A stretch of 64,000 bases of DNA. It comes from Euglena gracilis. Taxonomy: Eukaryota; Euglenida; Euglenophyceae; Euglenales. The position numbers and the translations under genes are program-made. Shown piece by piece: positions 1 through 10,233 of the stretch. Every line of letters begins with the position of its first letter. Position 1 is the first letter of the stretch. Location: contig CP154954.1 in the NCBI GenBank assembly GCA_039621445.1, positions 46,851,847 to 46,915,846 on the forward strand. Direction: 5' to 3'. The notes beneath the pieces are model-generated. The model was not told the origin of the DNA, made no database searches, and worked only from the letters and a program-made list of their open reading frames with translations.

Positions 1-78
1 CTGAGGCCGTCCCACAACAATGATGAACAGCAGTATAGTATGTAAGCAACATACCACAATTTGGGACAGCAGCCAGAA

Positions 79-416
79 CCGACAAAGATCGGAAATCCAG
101 CATATGACACACAAAAAACCGGTTTGAGAATACTTCATGAGCTCCTCCGGTCCCCCCATCACCGGCCCATCACCCTTGCTCTATAAAAAAACAGCTTGCA
201 TTTGCATTGCACACGATTCTCATTGTATCCGACCCAGAAACGATGAGTCACAAAAGCCTGGTCTGAAAACACTTCATCTTCACGCAAGAAGACAAAACAG
301 GTTTTGGCCCACCAAGCTGGCCCATTCAGGGACCATGTAATTTGAGGCACCGCCAACCACTCGAGTGGGTTAGGACCGACAAAGATCGGAAAAACACACA
401 TGAGACACAAAAAGGT
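79..416. repeat. Three diverged tandem units of about 147 bp
   Basis: Three related segments begin near 79, 228 and 374. The first and third share ACCGACAAAGATCGGAAA followed by a CA-rich stretch and ACACAAAAA. The first and second share the run leading to ACTTCAT. The spacing is about 147 bp. No coding signal is convincing here. The block lies beyond the downstream end of the old minus-strand LINE copy. Confidence 0.55.
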
Positions 417-539
417 CGACAACGGCCCACTTACCCTGTGACAGATATCAAGTTGTGTATTGTAAATTACTCTCACCTCCACAACCTCGCTTTTTGTGAA
501 CTGTGCAGAACTGTGTTTTATTTTTCTTTTTCTGTCGCC

Positions 540-1110
540 TGGCCCACCGGGGCTCGCCGCCAACACTGCTTGCGAACTGAAATACTTGCTCGTTGGCACA
601 GATCCACGAGGGAATCTCATAGGCAGTTTTGTCTCTCTGTTATCCGTTTTTGCGGCACGTCAGAAGGTGGTCACCAAAAGGATCAATGGAGTCCGAACAG
701 AGGGGGCAGGAGCAATTCAGTTGAGGGGATGAGGGGTAAACCAATCCAAAACCTCAGCAACACGCGATATTCATCAGCAGCAAGAACTGAATGACTGTGA
801 ACTGAATCAATGTTGACTGCGCGGGAGGGCAAGACGGACATCTAGTTTTGGAGGGAAGAAGGAGGTTGGTAGAAATGGCGGGCAATGTCACGTGGAGGGG
901 CGCTGTCTTCCAGTTTTGCAAACGGATTGCATGCATGCGCTCGGCCCACCACGTTTGTGAAGCATGATCGGGGGTGGAGAGGGCCAAAGGGGCAGGATTA
1001 GCCAACCATGTTGCCAACGGCTCGCTTCGGGAGCCTAAGGTATCGCAGGATGCCAACGCCAGTGGGAGGGTGTCCGGCAGCAGGGCTGGGAGGTATAGGT
1101 CAAAGTCCTC
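540..1110 (-). pseudogene. Old LINE copy L2, 3' part (post-RT region and zinc knuckle)
   Basis: Read on the minus strand, this stretch parallels the region after the RT of the better-preserved LINE at 28449-31663. A conceptual QTWWAERMH corresponds to QHWWTTHLH in that element, DEYRVLLRFWIGL to EEYILSLKWWLGL, and the CPLC...GDHLLTC zinc knuckle (minus strand, about 653-718) to CPGC...GDHLLCC. The matches lie in different frames, and stops interrupt them, so the copy is dead. Its upstream part lies on the other side of LTR element A (27303-27660), showing that A landed in or beside this LINE. The endonuclease region expected below about 600 is too decayed to recognise. Confidence 0.7.
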
Positions 1111-1117
1111 TACCGCT

Positions 1118-1470
1118 ATCTGACCCACCTCTACCTTCATCTCTACCTCTATGTCACCTCTATGTCCACAAAATGTCATAAACTGGCGCCAATGAGGCCA
1201 CAAAAGGCTCCAAATGCCTCAAATTTGGCAAATTAGCATCTCAACACATCTTATTTAGGTTGGGAATGAGAAAAAGTATTTGGATGGGTGTTTCAAAAAT
1301 TACCATAAGAGATTTCTGACAATTTCTGTGTTTTCCCCTAAAATTGCCTTCATTCGGCATAACTTTGCTTTGATAAGCCACTTTCCTTAAAAGTTTGACA
1401 TTGAGGTGAGGGATAGTAGAGGTAGAGGTGGCCGCAACCTCTACCTCCACCTCTAACTCCATCCCTCTAA
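1118..1470. repeat. AGAGGT/ACCTCT hairpin repeat, copy 1
   Basis: The segment is built of ACCTCTACC-like repeats facing AGAGGTAGAGGT repeats and ends in CCATCCCTC. The part at about 1407-1470 can fold into a hairpin. A related hairpin, bounded by GAGGGATGG and CCATCCCTC, lies at 35558-35619. It separates the LINE L2 remnant from the left LTR of element A, so it looks like a separate insertion. No coding capacity is seen. Confidence 0.5.
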
Positions 1471-1474
1471 CTCT

Positions 1475-2195
1475 TGTAGACCGTTGGGGGTCGTCAACGG
1501 TCTAAGGGGGGGGGGAAGCACCCAAAGGACCATTTTTCAAAGTCGCGCACAACATCGCTAAGTGCGCGCTTAAATTCACTTTTTGGAAACCTTCCAATTC
1601 ATTCTCGAGTTAGAACAAAAACCCCAAAGGTAGCTAATTATCCCCATTTCACAGACATTTGTGGGGTTTTTTTTATTGACCATTATCCGAAGTTGAAGTT
1701 TTGGAAGCGGAATTCAAGTCATCAAGGTTTCTTGGATATTTGACAACTATTTGAATTCTACGGTGGAAGTGGATTGATTCAATTGTGACAGGGGACTTTC
1801 CAACTGCCGGACGCCCTCCGGCCACCTTTTTGACCCATTCCGCTGTGTGTGGACTTCCGGATATCGGTGTTGGTGTGTGGCATTCTTTGTGCTATTTGCA
1901 TTTTTTTGGGTTGGCAAACCAAAGTTCATACATTTCGAAGGATAGCACCAAAGGTTTTCAATGGGAGTTTGGGGAATTTTTGAAATGTTGTTTCCGATCC
2001 TACGCGGGGAGTCCCAGCCGGGAAGGAACCCGGGGGAAACACCCGAAAATGACTTGAGCCCACCATTTTTGGGAAAAAACCCGGTTCCGGCGGGGGCACC
2101 CGCACCCCCCCACGGGCTGGTGGCTGGGGGGACGGACCCCGGCGAGGGGGGGCCTGGCCCGGCCCCGGCACGGGAGGGGGGTGCGGCCCTGAACA
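1475..2195 (+). repeat. 5' LTR of element A
   Basis: 721 bp, starting TGTAGACCG and ending CCTGAACA. It is nearly identical to 26577-27298. Differences seen are C/G in the ATTCCGCTG context, T/C in GGATATCGG, one C/A in the AAAAAACCC run, and length changes in a G run and in the TTTATT stretch. Short open frames in it are not conserved coding sequence. Confidence 0.95.
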
Positions 2196-2208
2196 TGGTT
2201 AGCAGAGG
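2196..2208 (+). promoter_or_regulatory. Primer-binding site of element A (tRNA-iMet type)
   Basis: TGGTTAGCAGAGG follows the LTR directly. It equals the complement of the 3' end of eukaryotic initiator tRNA-Met (TGGTAGCAGAGG) with one extra T. The intact form is present in element B, so the extra base is probably a mutation in this copy. Confidence 0.8.
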
Positions 2209-2364
2209 TTGCTTCACTGACCCTGTCAGTGAAGAGTTTTCAGAATCCCTGAACACGACAATCACAGGAGTTTTTGCCAGCCCTGTCGGCAAAAAGTTTC
2301 AAGCCCAGAAAACACGGAACGTCTTGATGGCACAGCCAGCAGAAATCTTGCTGAAAATTTTGGC

Positions 2365-3428
2365 ATGGTCACAGATTTTTCAGAATCAAACACGAATGTC
2401 GCTGAATCTGTGAATGTGGAATCACAGAAGTTTTCAGGTCAGCCAGCAGATTTTTCAGAAACCAGCCCCCGCAATCAGAGTGTCAGACCTGCAGAATCTG
2501 TGGAATGTGATGGGTTGTTTCAATCAACTGATTGGTTGAGCGGTTGTAATCATTCAGGCTTTTCTGCAGTTTCTCTCAGCCAATCTTAAATCTCAAAGCA
2601 ATCTCAATTCAATTCATTTCCCAGCTCCCAGTCATTTAACACACAATCACAGGTTGCCTCAGATGATAATTCAGATTTCTCGTCTGAAAAATCAGGGGTT
2701 AGCCCTGAAAACCCAGTCCCCGTAAGGATGATAACTGCACAGGGGGAAAATTCACAGCCAGAAGGGGAAAATCAGCTGGTTTAGTGGGCAGAATCTGCCC
2801 CGTCGTATCAAAGTGACTGTGAAACGGAGGGGGAGGGTGTACAAAACCCAGACCGGTTGAGAGAAATGGAACATTTTTTGATTGCAACAGGCTGGGTACC
2901 ACCCAGAAATCAAAAGCTTGAACAAAATCTGCCTGAATTTTCTGCGAATTTCGGGTTTCTGATGCAAACCCCCCAGCTGCACAGCCAGTTTGGAAATAAG
3001 TGTCCAGATTTTGGGACACAAATTCCACAGATCGAGGGGGGTGAACCTGTACTTTTATTGGAGGACAGATTTTCAGTTAACCGTAGATTAACAGCCAACG
3101 AGGAGATGTTAATTTCTACGCAGCCAGCCCCTGAAAATTTAACGGCAGCAGTTTTAACAGCCGAATCTTCTAATCTGGCCATAGGGGGGCCAGCCGGGCT
3201 GTTAAATCAAGCAGGGTCCAACATGGAAATCAGGGGGGATGAGGAAATGGAACCAGAATTACCTGTTTTTCAGCCCCCTGTTTTTGAACCAAAGCCCCCC
3301 GAATCAAATTGTCAGATGATGGGGGGTGATGATTTTGACTCATGGGACCAATGGGCATATGGGGTGGATTGTTATTTACAGGAATTGAGCCGAAGCATAA
3401 CTAACTGGGAGAGCATAATTCCCCCCCC
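2365..3428 (+). pseudogene. Element A Gag, N-terminal part
   Basis: One reading frame runs from about 2365 to 3428. It is interrupted by TAA at 2587-2589 and TAG at 2781-2783, while composition stays uniform (Ser, Gln, Glu and Asn rich) on both sides. The last intact stretch, 2857-3441, is acidic and contains a repeated PVFxPP motif. The frame is lost in a run of nine C at about 3421-3429, after which the coding signal moves to the next frame. Both stops can be explained as Gln codons changed by C to T. The natural start codon is not clear. No family domain is recognised. Confidence 0.6.
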
Positions 3429-3429
3429 A

Positions 3430-5086
3430 GCTCGTAATTGAAAATCGGCTGGAAAATTTTGAGAAGAATTTGGCTGAAAAAAATGCCAGAGCACAGGCAG
3501 AACTTTTGCAATTCATCCATGAAAACTTGGAGAAACGAACGGCTGAAATGTGCAGCCAGTTTGAACACGAAAAGCAAAAAAGTCAGGATCAAATTCAGCA
3601 ATCAGTCAGCCAATTTATTTTACGGTGCCAGGAGGGGGGGAGTGCAGTTGAAAACATTGCAAACTGCCACAAACAACTTTTGGGGATCGAAATTCAAAGG
3701 CAGATCGAAGGAAAATTTCATGATTTTGAGAAAAAGTTACGAGATTTTCTGGGCAGTGAACTGGCACAACTTGAGAGCCGTGGAAACGATGTCCAAAACA
3801 AATTGTTTGCACCAGGTGAGTTGGTCGAGCAAGTTGGAATTTGTTTGCATTCTGTTGAGCAAATTAAGTCAGATTTTCAGAAGGAAATTTTGGCAATTCG
3901 ACAAGCAAATCGTGAGCTATGCTCTGGGGTGGACAAAAAATTTGCTGAAATCGCTGCTGGGCTGAAAATGGTGGGGGAGGAATCGAAGTCAAGTTTTGGG
4001 ACCTTAATCCAGGAAATTCAGCAGCGATTTGAAGCAACTAGAAACGAGAGCAAAGCTCTGGGGGGCAGGGTCGCAGCAGTTGAGAAATTTCTGGGAAACC
4101 AGGAGGTGCCTTGGGATAAGGTGGTTGAAATGCTGGGAAAATCAGAAGCAACAATTCAATTGGAAGTTCGGAGGGAAATGGCAGCCCAGGTCAGAAAAAT
4201 GATGGAAATTATGATGGTGCAAATGATGGATGAAAAGCTGAAGCAAACCCGAAAGGAAGAACATTTTGAAAAATTGCAAACTGACTTTGAAAATCGAGTG
4301 AAGCAGCAATTTTTCACAGGTTTGATGAACATGCAGATAGATTTTCAGCGTGAAAAGAGTCAACGGGAGGGTTTGCAAAAACTGTGTCAGACTTTGCAGA
4401 CTCGTTTGGATTTCATGGAGGGGAGGGTTCAGGAAATTTCAGCCGGAAAAACACAGCAAATTGACCCCAAGGCACCTGAAGTGGCCCAGCCCAAGGCAAC
4501 AAATCAGCCGAATTCTGGGATTTTTGGCATTAAGGGGGTGTCACCAGCTCAATCATCTGGGATTTTCGGGATTAAGGGGGTGACCCCAATGATGCCATGT
4601 GAAATCTGGGATGTTGATCTGGGCGGGTGCAGACCATCAAGTAGTTCACAGGGGGGTGCATTTGCAATAAATCAGGTCAGTGGCATTTGTGCCATTGGGG
4701 GGGCACCCCAGCGACCCCCAGTCATAAGTGTTGGTAACCCAGCGGTGCAGCATGTGTTGAGAAATTTGACTGCACCAAAATTTTCAGGGAAATCTCAAGA
4801 TTGGCAGCAATTTTCTGAGGATTGGCAAGCATTTTCACGGAAACTGAATTCTGCAGGGGGGGAAGTGAGTGAAGATTTGAAAGTTGCTCTTTTGGAGGAT
4901 TGTCTTGACGAAACGAGCAAAAAAATTCTGAAGCTCCATCTCAAGGAAGGGGGGATCAATTTTAATGCCGGGTGGGGTCACCTGGAAATGACATTTTCGC
5001 AGAATCAGGAATCTGGGGCAAGGCAAAATTGGCAGCAGGTGAGCCTTTTTAATATGGGCAAAGTAGCCCTTGAGCACTGGCTTTAA
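3430..5086 (+). pseudogene. Element A Gag, coiled-coil and first capsid part
   Basis: This open frame of over 530 codons begins in a heptad-like region rich in Glu, Gln, Lys and Phe (about 3440-4450), predicted coiled coil by eye. A linker follows with the duplicated motif SGIFGIKGV (about 4513-4580). Then comes a capsid-like segment starting APKFSGKSQDWQQFSEDW, typical of Ty3-type Gag. It ends at TAA 5084-5086. Coding resumes in the same frame directly after, so this stop interrupts Gag rather than ending it. Role by family: virus-like particle assembly and RNA packaging. Confidence 0.75.
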
Positions 5087-6084
5087 TTTCAGGCAAATTT
5101 CAAGATGGCCAAGTGCAAGGTTAAGGATGCCGGGGAGGGGGAAGCAAAACGACTTTTGTTGCAGAAACTTCCCTCATTCATCTTGAAATGGGTTTCAGAT
5201 GAGGAGGAAAGGAGGCTGAATAATCAGCCAACTTTACGCCTGAAGGTGCCAGGGAATGGGAATTCAGAAATGGTTTCGGAAAGCTTGGGGAGAATACTTG
5301 GGAAAAGACCCACAAAAGTGTCGGAAATTCACGAGGGGGAATTTGAAATCATTTTCCCTGATATTTCTGCCTATGAAAAAGTCAAGAGTTTTCATGGCAA
5401 AGAGGTTGACGATTCAAACGTTTTGTTTCAGGTTCAGGAAATTGAACCAATTTTGACCACCGAGGATATTTTCAACCTCGTGAAAACAAAGTTGACACTC
5501 AGAAACAAGCATGACGCCTTACAAAGTTCTGTTTCATCCCCAGGCTATCAAGGGTTCAGGCGTTCAAGATCGGTGGGTGCTGAAAATCGAGGGGGGAGGC
5601 AATCGGGGAGTCGGAAGAATTCACCTGGGTCAACCCCGGGTAGGGCAATGACACCTCCCCCAGCCAGAAGCAAATCACAAATCAGCGAAACAGCAAAACC
5701 TGATCAATCTGTTGCGGTTTCATCTTCAAATGTGCAGCCATCAAGCAATTCTTCAAGACTTTCAACGGTGGAGAACCCACCCAATGTGCAAAGACCGGTA
5801 GTGGGGGGGGCACAATGGATCCCACCCCCCTCACAACCAACAAAGCCGTATGTTGCTAGACAAGCTCCGTGGAATAGAAACAATTTTCAGTCGTATGGCA
5901 AGGGCAGCCAATGGAAAGGGGGGAACAATTCCCAGGGATATGGGGCAAATAACTCCCAATGGTATGCGGGTAACCAACAGGGGTACAAGGGGAAGGGTGG
6001 TAAGGTAAGGAGGAGAGGCAAAGGTTATGACCAGAATTTTAGTGCCAAAGGGGGGAAGGGCAATAACAATAACCCTACACCAAC
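5087..6084 (+). pseudogene. Element A Gag, second capsid part and basic tail, cut by element B
   Basis: This is the same frame as the preceding segment and continues the Ty3 Gag pattern (FQANFKMAKCKVKDAGEGEA, then LLLQKLPSFIL). The C-terminal third is rich in Asn, Gln, Tyr, Gly and Lys (SQWKGG, GYKGKGGKVRRRGKG) and contains no CCHC zinc knuckle, so RNA binding probably relies on basic Gly/Lys repeats. Element B is inserted after the ACA-CCA-AC codons at 6084. Reading past that point enters the B LTR and is not genuine. The last Gag codons are at 18567-18624. Confidence 0.75.
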
Positions 6085-6726
6085 AGTTGGCGGACCGGCC
6101 GCTGCACCTTCCGTTGCCACTATTACAGCGTGCTGTTGTATATAGCGAACCACTGAGCTAATTCAGCATCAAAATAGCGCAAACCGCTCTCTAACTGTCC
6201 TATGTATTTCACTGCAGGCTCCCTCTCTTTACCTATGGTTTCAATTGAAGATTGTGCCTGCTGAATCAAGACCAAGGTCAAATTATATCAATTTTCAAGG
6301 AATTTCAAGGGAATTCAAAGAAAGGCGCTGGAGCGAAGAAAGTGCAAAAGTTCAAGAAAGTCAAAAAACCCAAGGGCGGAGCAAGCAAAAGATTACAAAA
6401 GATTGGATATCTGCTGGCGCAGGAAGAGCAGTACAAGCAGAAAAGGTGTTGGTGCTGGGGTACAAGAAGCCTAGGGGAGGGCAACCAGGCCTTTTCCTAA
6501 ACCCTCCCCACTGCCGGAAGGGACGCCAAGCCGGACTCCCCCCATCCAGCCACTCCCCAAAAGGAGGGCCTTCGGTCCCCGGGAAAGAATCCTACGTGTG
6601 AAGGGGAGTATCCCGAACCTACCCCTCTCCCCAGAGCCCATCGCGCCTACCCCCCACCCCGCCGGTACCCCCTCACGGACCCCCGGGAGTGAAGGCTGGG
6701 CAAAAAACAACAACATTCGGGAAACT
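6085..6726 (+). repeat. 5' LTR of element B
   Basis: 642 bp, matching 17920-18562 at about 98 percent by hand count. Both copies contain TGCTGTTGTATATA and an AAGAAAGG-rich middle. The final T is shared with the first base of the primer-binding site. Confidence 0.95.
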
Positions 6727-6737
6727 GGTAGCAGAGG
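6726..6737 (+). promoter_or_regulatory. Primer-binding site of element B (tRNA-iMet)
   Basis: TGGTAGCAGAGG is an exact complement of the 3' end of typical eukaryotic initiator tRNA-Met including CCA. It overlaps the last LTR base by one nucleotide. Confidence 0.88.
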
Positions 6738-6758
6738 TTTTTCACAGAACAAAATTTC

Positions 6759-8105
6759 GTGGGAACAAACCACACCGACAAGATTGATCCGGCTCCACAG
6801 GCTCACCCCGCCCCGGTGGTGGGTGTCCCCCACCATGGGACTCCCCAAAATGAAAAAGACCGCCCCATACCCAATCCCAATCCCCCGCAGACGCATGCCG
6901 CTGCTCAGTCCCCCTCAGCGTGCACAGCAGAAAAAGAATCCCCCATTTCCTCACCTAGCCCCGCTCAAGAAAAGGCGATAAGCCCAAACCCCCAGCTCCC
7001 ATTCCCACTCCAGCTCATATTCCCCACCCTGTCCACCCCATCCCCACCCTCGTACCTGTCCCAGTCCCTGCGCACCACCCCAGCAGCCACGCCGTCCCCG
7101 GGGGGGTCCGCGGCGGCGTCCGCGGCGGCGTTCGCGCTGGTGCCGCTCCAGCTGCCGGAGTTTCGGCTGGAGTCCCCGCGGGACGCCACGCCGCTGCGGG
7201 CCCGCTTCCCGCTGCTGGCCGTGGCGGGGGCGCTGTTCTCCCCCACCACCACCCCCAGAGGGAGCCGCAAGGGGGATCAAAGGGTGTGGGGGGAACGAAC
7301 CCCCTTTTCTGAAGCCTCATCGTCCCACCAGCCGCTCAAGATGCCAAGGATCCTGGAGGAGATGGACGAGGATGCGGCAGAGGTGGAGTATGACGTGGCA
7401 GAGGAGACGTACGAGCAGACCATCGAGATGTACGACGAGGCTGGGCCCGCAGGTGAGGGATACGAGGAATATATGGCCCCCGAGATGTACCAGGAGGAGA
7501 TGGGTGCCGGGGACGAAGTCCCGGTGCAAGACCAGCCCATGCAGGACGAGTATCCCGGGGTGTCGGAGGAGGTGGCGGTGTTGCTGACGAGCTGCATCGA
7601 CGCCGTGGGTGCCCAAGTCCGCGGCGTGGAGACGAGTCTCGGGCAGGTGGTGGCCCAGCTCGACCTCCTGGGCAACCGCACCCGGGAGATGTGGGATGAC
7701 TGGCCCACCGCGGCGCTGGAGGAGATGGACAAGGAGATCAAGGCCACGAAGGATGCGTCCGCGGCGGCCTATCGGCAAGTGGCGGAGGGGCAAGGCAAGG
7801 TCATCGCGCAGTTCATGGAGACTATCCAAGCCCAGCACGGACGGCTCGAGGGCCAAGTGGCGCAAGCCAAGGCGGCCGCCCGAAAGGCGGCGGATGAGGC
7901 GGCCCAAGCAATCGCCGCCGTGCAGGCTGAGCACCGATGCCGCGAGGCAGAGGTGCAAGGCCAGACGGCGATGGTGCGTGCCGGCCCCGGCGAAGGTGCG
8001 GCCCGGGTGGTGGACCTGGAAACGGCAGTGGAGGTGGCCCGTCTCCGGGGAACCATGGTGACGCGGGAGGAGCTCGCCACGGTGGTGCGGCAGATGGAGG
8101 AGGGA
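6759..8105 (+). pseudogene. Element B Gag, N-terminal part
   Basis: The open frame begins with a Pro/Ser/Ala-rich region. An acidic block follows (EMDEDAAEVEYDVAEE, then YEEYMAPEMYQEEMG). It continues as an Ala/Glu/Gln-rich helical segment with coiled-coil character (about 7560-8100, including AKAAARKAADEAAQAIAAV). Near 8105, in the run GGAGGAGGGAGGTGG, the coding signal passes to the frame starting at 8107. Downstream codons of this first frame (to 9020) are Ala/Pro shadow sequence. The layout parallels element A Gag: acidic N-terminus, then coiled coil, then capsid. Confidence 0.7.
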
Positions 8106-8106
8106 G

Positions 8107-10146
8107 GTGGACCAAGTGGTGACGGCGCTGTTCAGGGAGATACAGATGGCGAAGGACGAGATCAAGCAGTGGTCTGTCAAGATGTCCGGTCTCCGCCCGG
8201 CCGGGGGACCCCCGGTGTCCGCGGCGGCTCAGACCACGCCGCCAGTGTCCCAGCGCCAACCGTCGTCCTCCGCTGTCCAGCGTGCACCGTCCCATCCGCA
8301 GCCGTCCCGCACGCAAGTGCAGCAGTCCGCGCTGTCGTCGCATCCGTCTGCACCGGCATCGCGTCCCTCCAGCACCGCCGCCCCACCAACGCACCGAGCA
8401 GCGCAGCATCCGGCATCACACCCGCAAGCCGCGACCGTCGCCATGTCCAAGCCGTCAGCACCGGTTCCGGTGCCGGTGGCTGCTGCCCAGTCTGTCCGAG
8501 TCCAAGTCCGACCCGTCTCCAAAGTCTCCGTGCCCGTGTCAATCCAGCCGCTGGGTGCCGAAGGCACCGATCCGCAGTGTGCCGAAGGCACGGTGTACCA
8601 GCAAGCCATCCATCCCAACCCATCGCATGCCATGCATCAGACACCCGCGGTGGCGTTCGCCACCGGGATGTCTCCCCAGCCAGCCGTGCAGTCATCAGCC
8701 CACCCTGCCGGCGGGCCCCCGCCGGTGATGCAGTCCGCGGTGCCGGCTGCGACTGCGGCCACACCGGCGGACTCAGCCAACCCGCCCGCGTCGCGGCTCC
8801 GACCGGAGCTGCGGCTCGTGCGATCCCGCCCGGTACCGACGAATGCAGCACCGATGCTCCTCATGCGTGCGGGGGCGAGCGTGCCCGCACCAGTGAGGGG
8901 AATCGCCATCCGAGAAGTCCAAGCAACCACCCTGCCGCTGGGGGCTCCCCAGCTGCAGATCCTGCCACCGCACCTCCTGGATGCGCTCGGGGGGAGGCAT
9001 CCGGGCCGGTTCTCGGGTAACGCCGACGACTGGCCCCAATGGAGGCGGCGGTGGCTCCCCTACCTCCGCGAGGTGGAGGGGATGGTCCCCCTCCTCACCG
9101 AGGCGCAGCGGGTGGCGCTGCTGTGGAGTACGGTGGACGAGGCGACGGCGTTGCACATCGACCTGATGGTGGAGACCTACCCCGAGATGCCGTTCGAGGA
9201 GCTGTGGGCGAGGCTGGACCTGGAGCTGGGTGGAGACGACCGAGAAGCACTACGAAGGAAGCTCCGTCACCTCAAGGTGGTGACGCGGGGCAAGCTGACG
9301 GAGCGAGAGTGGCGGGAGTACTTCGCCAACGCCAAGGCGCTGGCGATGCAGATCGGGGACATGACGGACGTGGAGATAGCCCGCCTGGTGGTGGATCAGC
9401 TGGGCCAGCCATGGAGGAAGCAGCTGGCCCATGAGGAGGATCGGCGCCGTGACCACGCGGCGCTGGTCCTGGAAGGCCTACCGGAGGATGTGACGGTGGC
9501 GGAGGCGACGGAGATGGTGGTGGAGGAGACGGGTGTCGTGCCGAAGAAGGTGGATCGCCAAGGCAGAAGAATCAAGGTGGTCCCGGCGGATGATGACCAC
9601 CGGGCGGCCATCAAGGCGGTGTACGACCGGCAGAAGCTGTCTGGTGGAGCCATCGTCCGGGTGGCACCGGACACCGTGGAGTTCACCGCCACCCAAGTCA
9701 ACGACCTCATGGTGCGGTGGCTGAGGGTGGACCAGCGGGCCGCCACCATGGGCGACCCCGAGCCGGCCCACCGCAAACCGGCGGCACCCACAAGATGGCA
9801 GCGGGAAGTGGATGTCGAAGATGAAGAGGACGAGACCGACACCACGGCCAATCAAGGAGTCCAGGAGGAGTCCAACATCAAGGAAGTGAAGAAGGAAGCG
9901 GTGAAGAAAGAAAAGGAAGGAGAAGCGAAGAAGGTGGACGAGACCAAGGACTCCAACGATGCCCAAGGCTTGGCTGGCCGAGGCAAAGGCAACCAGCAGC
10001 CGTGGAATGAAGGATGGACCGGCAAAGGTGAAGGCAAGAGGAAAGATGGTGGAAAAGGCAAAGGCAAGGGTAAGGGGAAAGGCAAAGGCGGTGAGAAGGG
10101 TTCCGGCAAAGGAGAAGCGGCCGGGACGACATCGACGCAGCAATGA
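8107..10146 (+). CDS. Element B Gag, capsid and basic Gly/Lys tail
   Basis: The 679-codon frame starts MDQVVTALFREIQMAKDEIK and continues the helical region of the preceding segment. It then has a Pro/Ala/Val linker of about 260 residues. The Ty3-type capsid follows (GRFSGNADDWPQWRRRW, then LWARLDLELGGDDREALRRKL, then LTEREWREYFANAKALA). The C-terminus is a charged tail ending in GKG repeats (about residues 640-670) with no CCHC knuckle. The stop TGA at 10144-10146 overlaps an ATG at 10143, the same ATGA arrangement as at the gag/pol junction of element A. Predicted role: particle formation. Confidence 0.75.
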   Translation: MDQVVTALFREIQMAKDEIKQWSVKMSGLRPAGGPPVSAAAQTTPPVSQRQPSSSAVQRAPSHPQPSRTQVQQSALSSHPSAPASRPSSTAAPPTHRAAQHPASHPQAATVAMSKPSAPVPVPVAAAQSVRVQVRPVSKVSVPVSIQPLGAEGTDPQCAEGTVYQQAIHPNPSHAMHQTPAVAFATGMSPQPAVQSSAHPAGGPPPVMQSAVPAATAATPADSANPPASRLRPELRLVRSRPVPTNAAPMLLMRAGASVPAPVRGIAIREVQATTLPLGAPQLQILPPHLLDALGGRHPGRFSGNADDWPQWRRRWLPYLREVEGMVPLLTEAQRVALLWSTVDEATALHIDLMVETYPEMPFEELWARLDLELGGDDREALRRKLRHLKVVTRGKLTEREWREYFANAKALAMQIGDMTDVEIARLVVDQLGQPWRKQLAHEEDRRRDHAALVLEGLPEDVTVAEATEMVVEETGVVPKKVDRQGRRIKVVPADDDHRAAIKAVYDRQKLSGGAIVRVAPDTVEFTATQVNDLMVRWLRVDQRAATMGDPEPAHRKPAAPTRWQREVDVEDEEDETDTTANQGVQEESNIKEVKKEAVKKEKEGEAKKVDETKDSNDAQGLAGRGKGNQQPWNEGWTGKGEGKRKDGGKGKGKGKGKGKGGEKGSGKGEAAGTTSTQQ

Positions 10147-10233
10147 CGGGGCCGTCCAGGTGAGGGGAAGGGCCTGGACCGGCAGTCAACCCCCCAGCCG
10201 ACATCCGCACCAGGGACGAGGCTGGTAAGAGCG

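Noticed and set aside
6726-6737. tRNA-iMet gene fragment
   Set aside because: Only the 12-base primer-binding complement is present; no tRNA body is nearby.
7317-8409. Long minus-strand frames opposite element B Gag
   Set aside because: Shadow frames of GC-rich coding sequence; the composition follows from the opposite strand.
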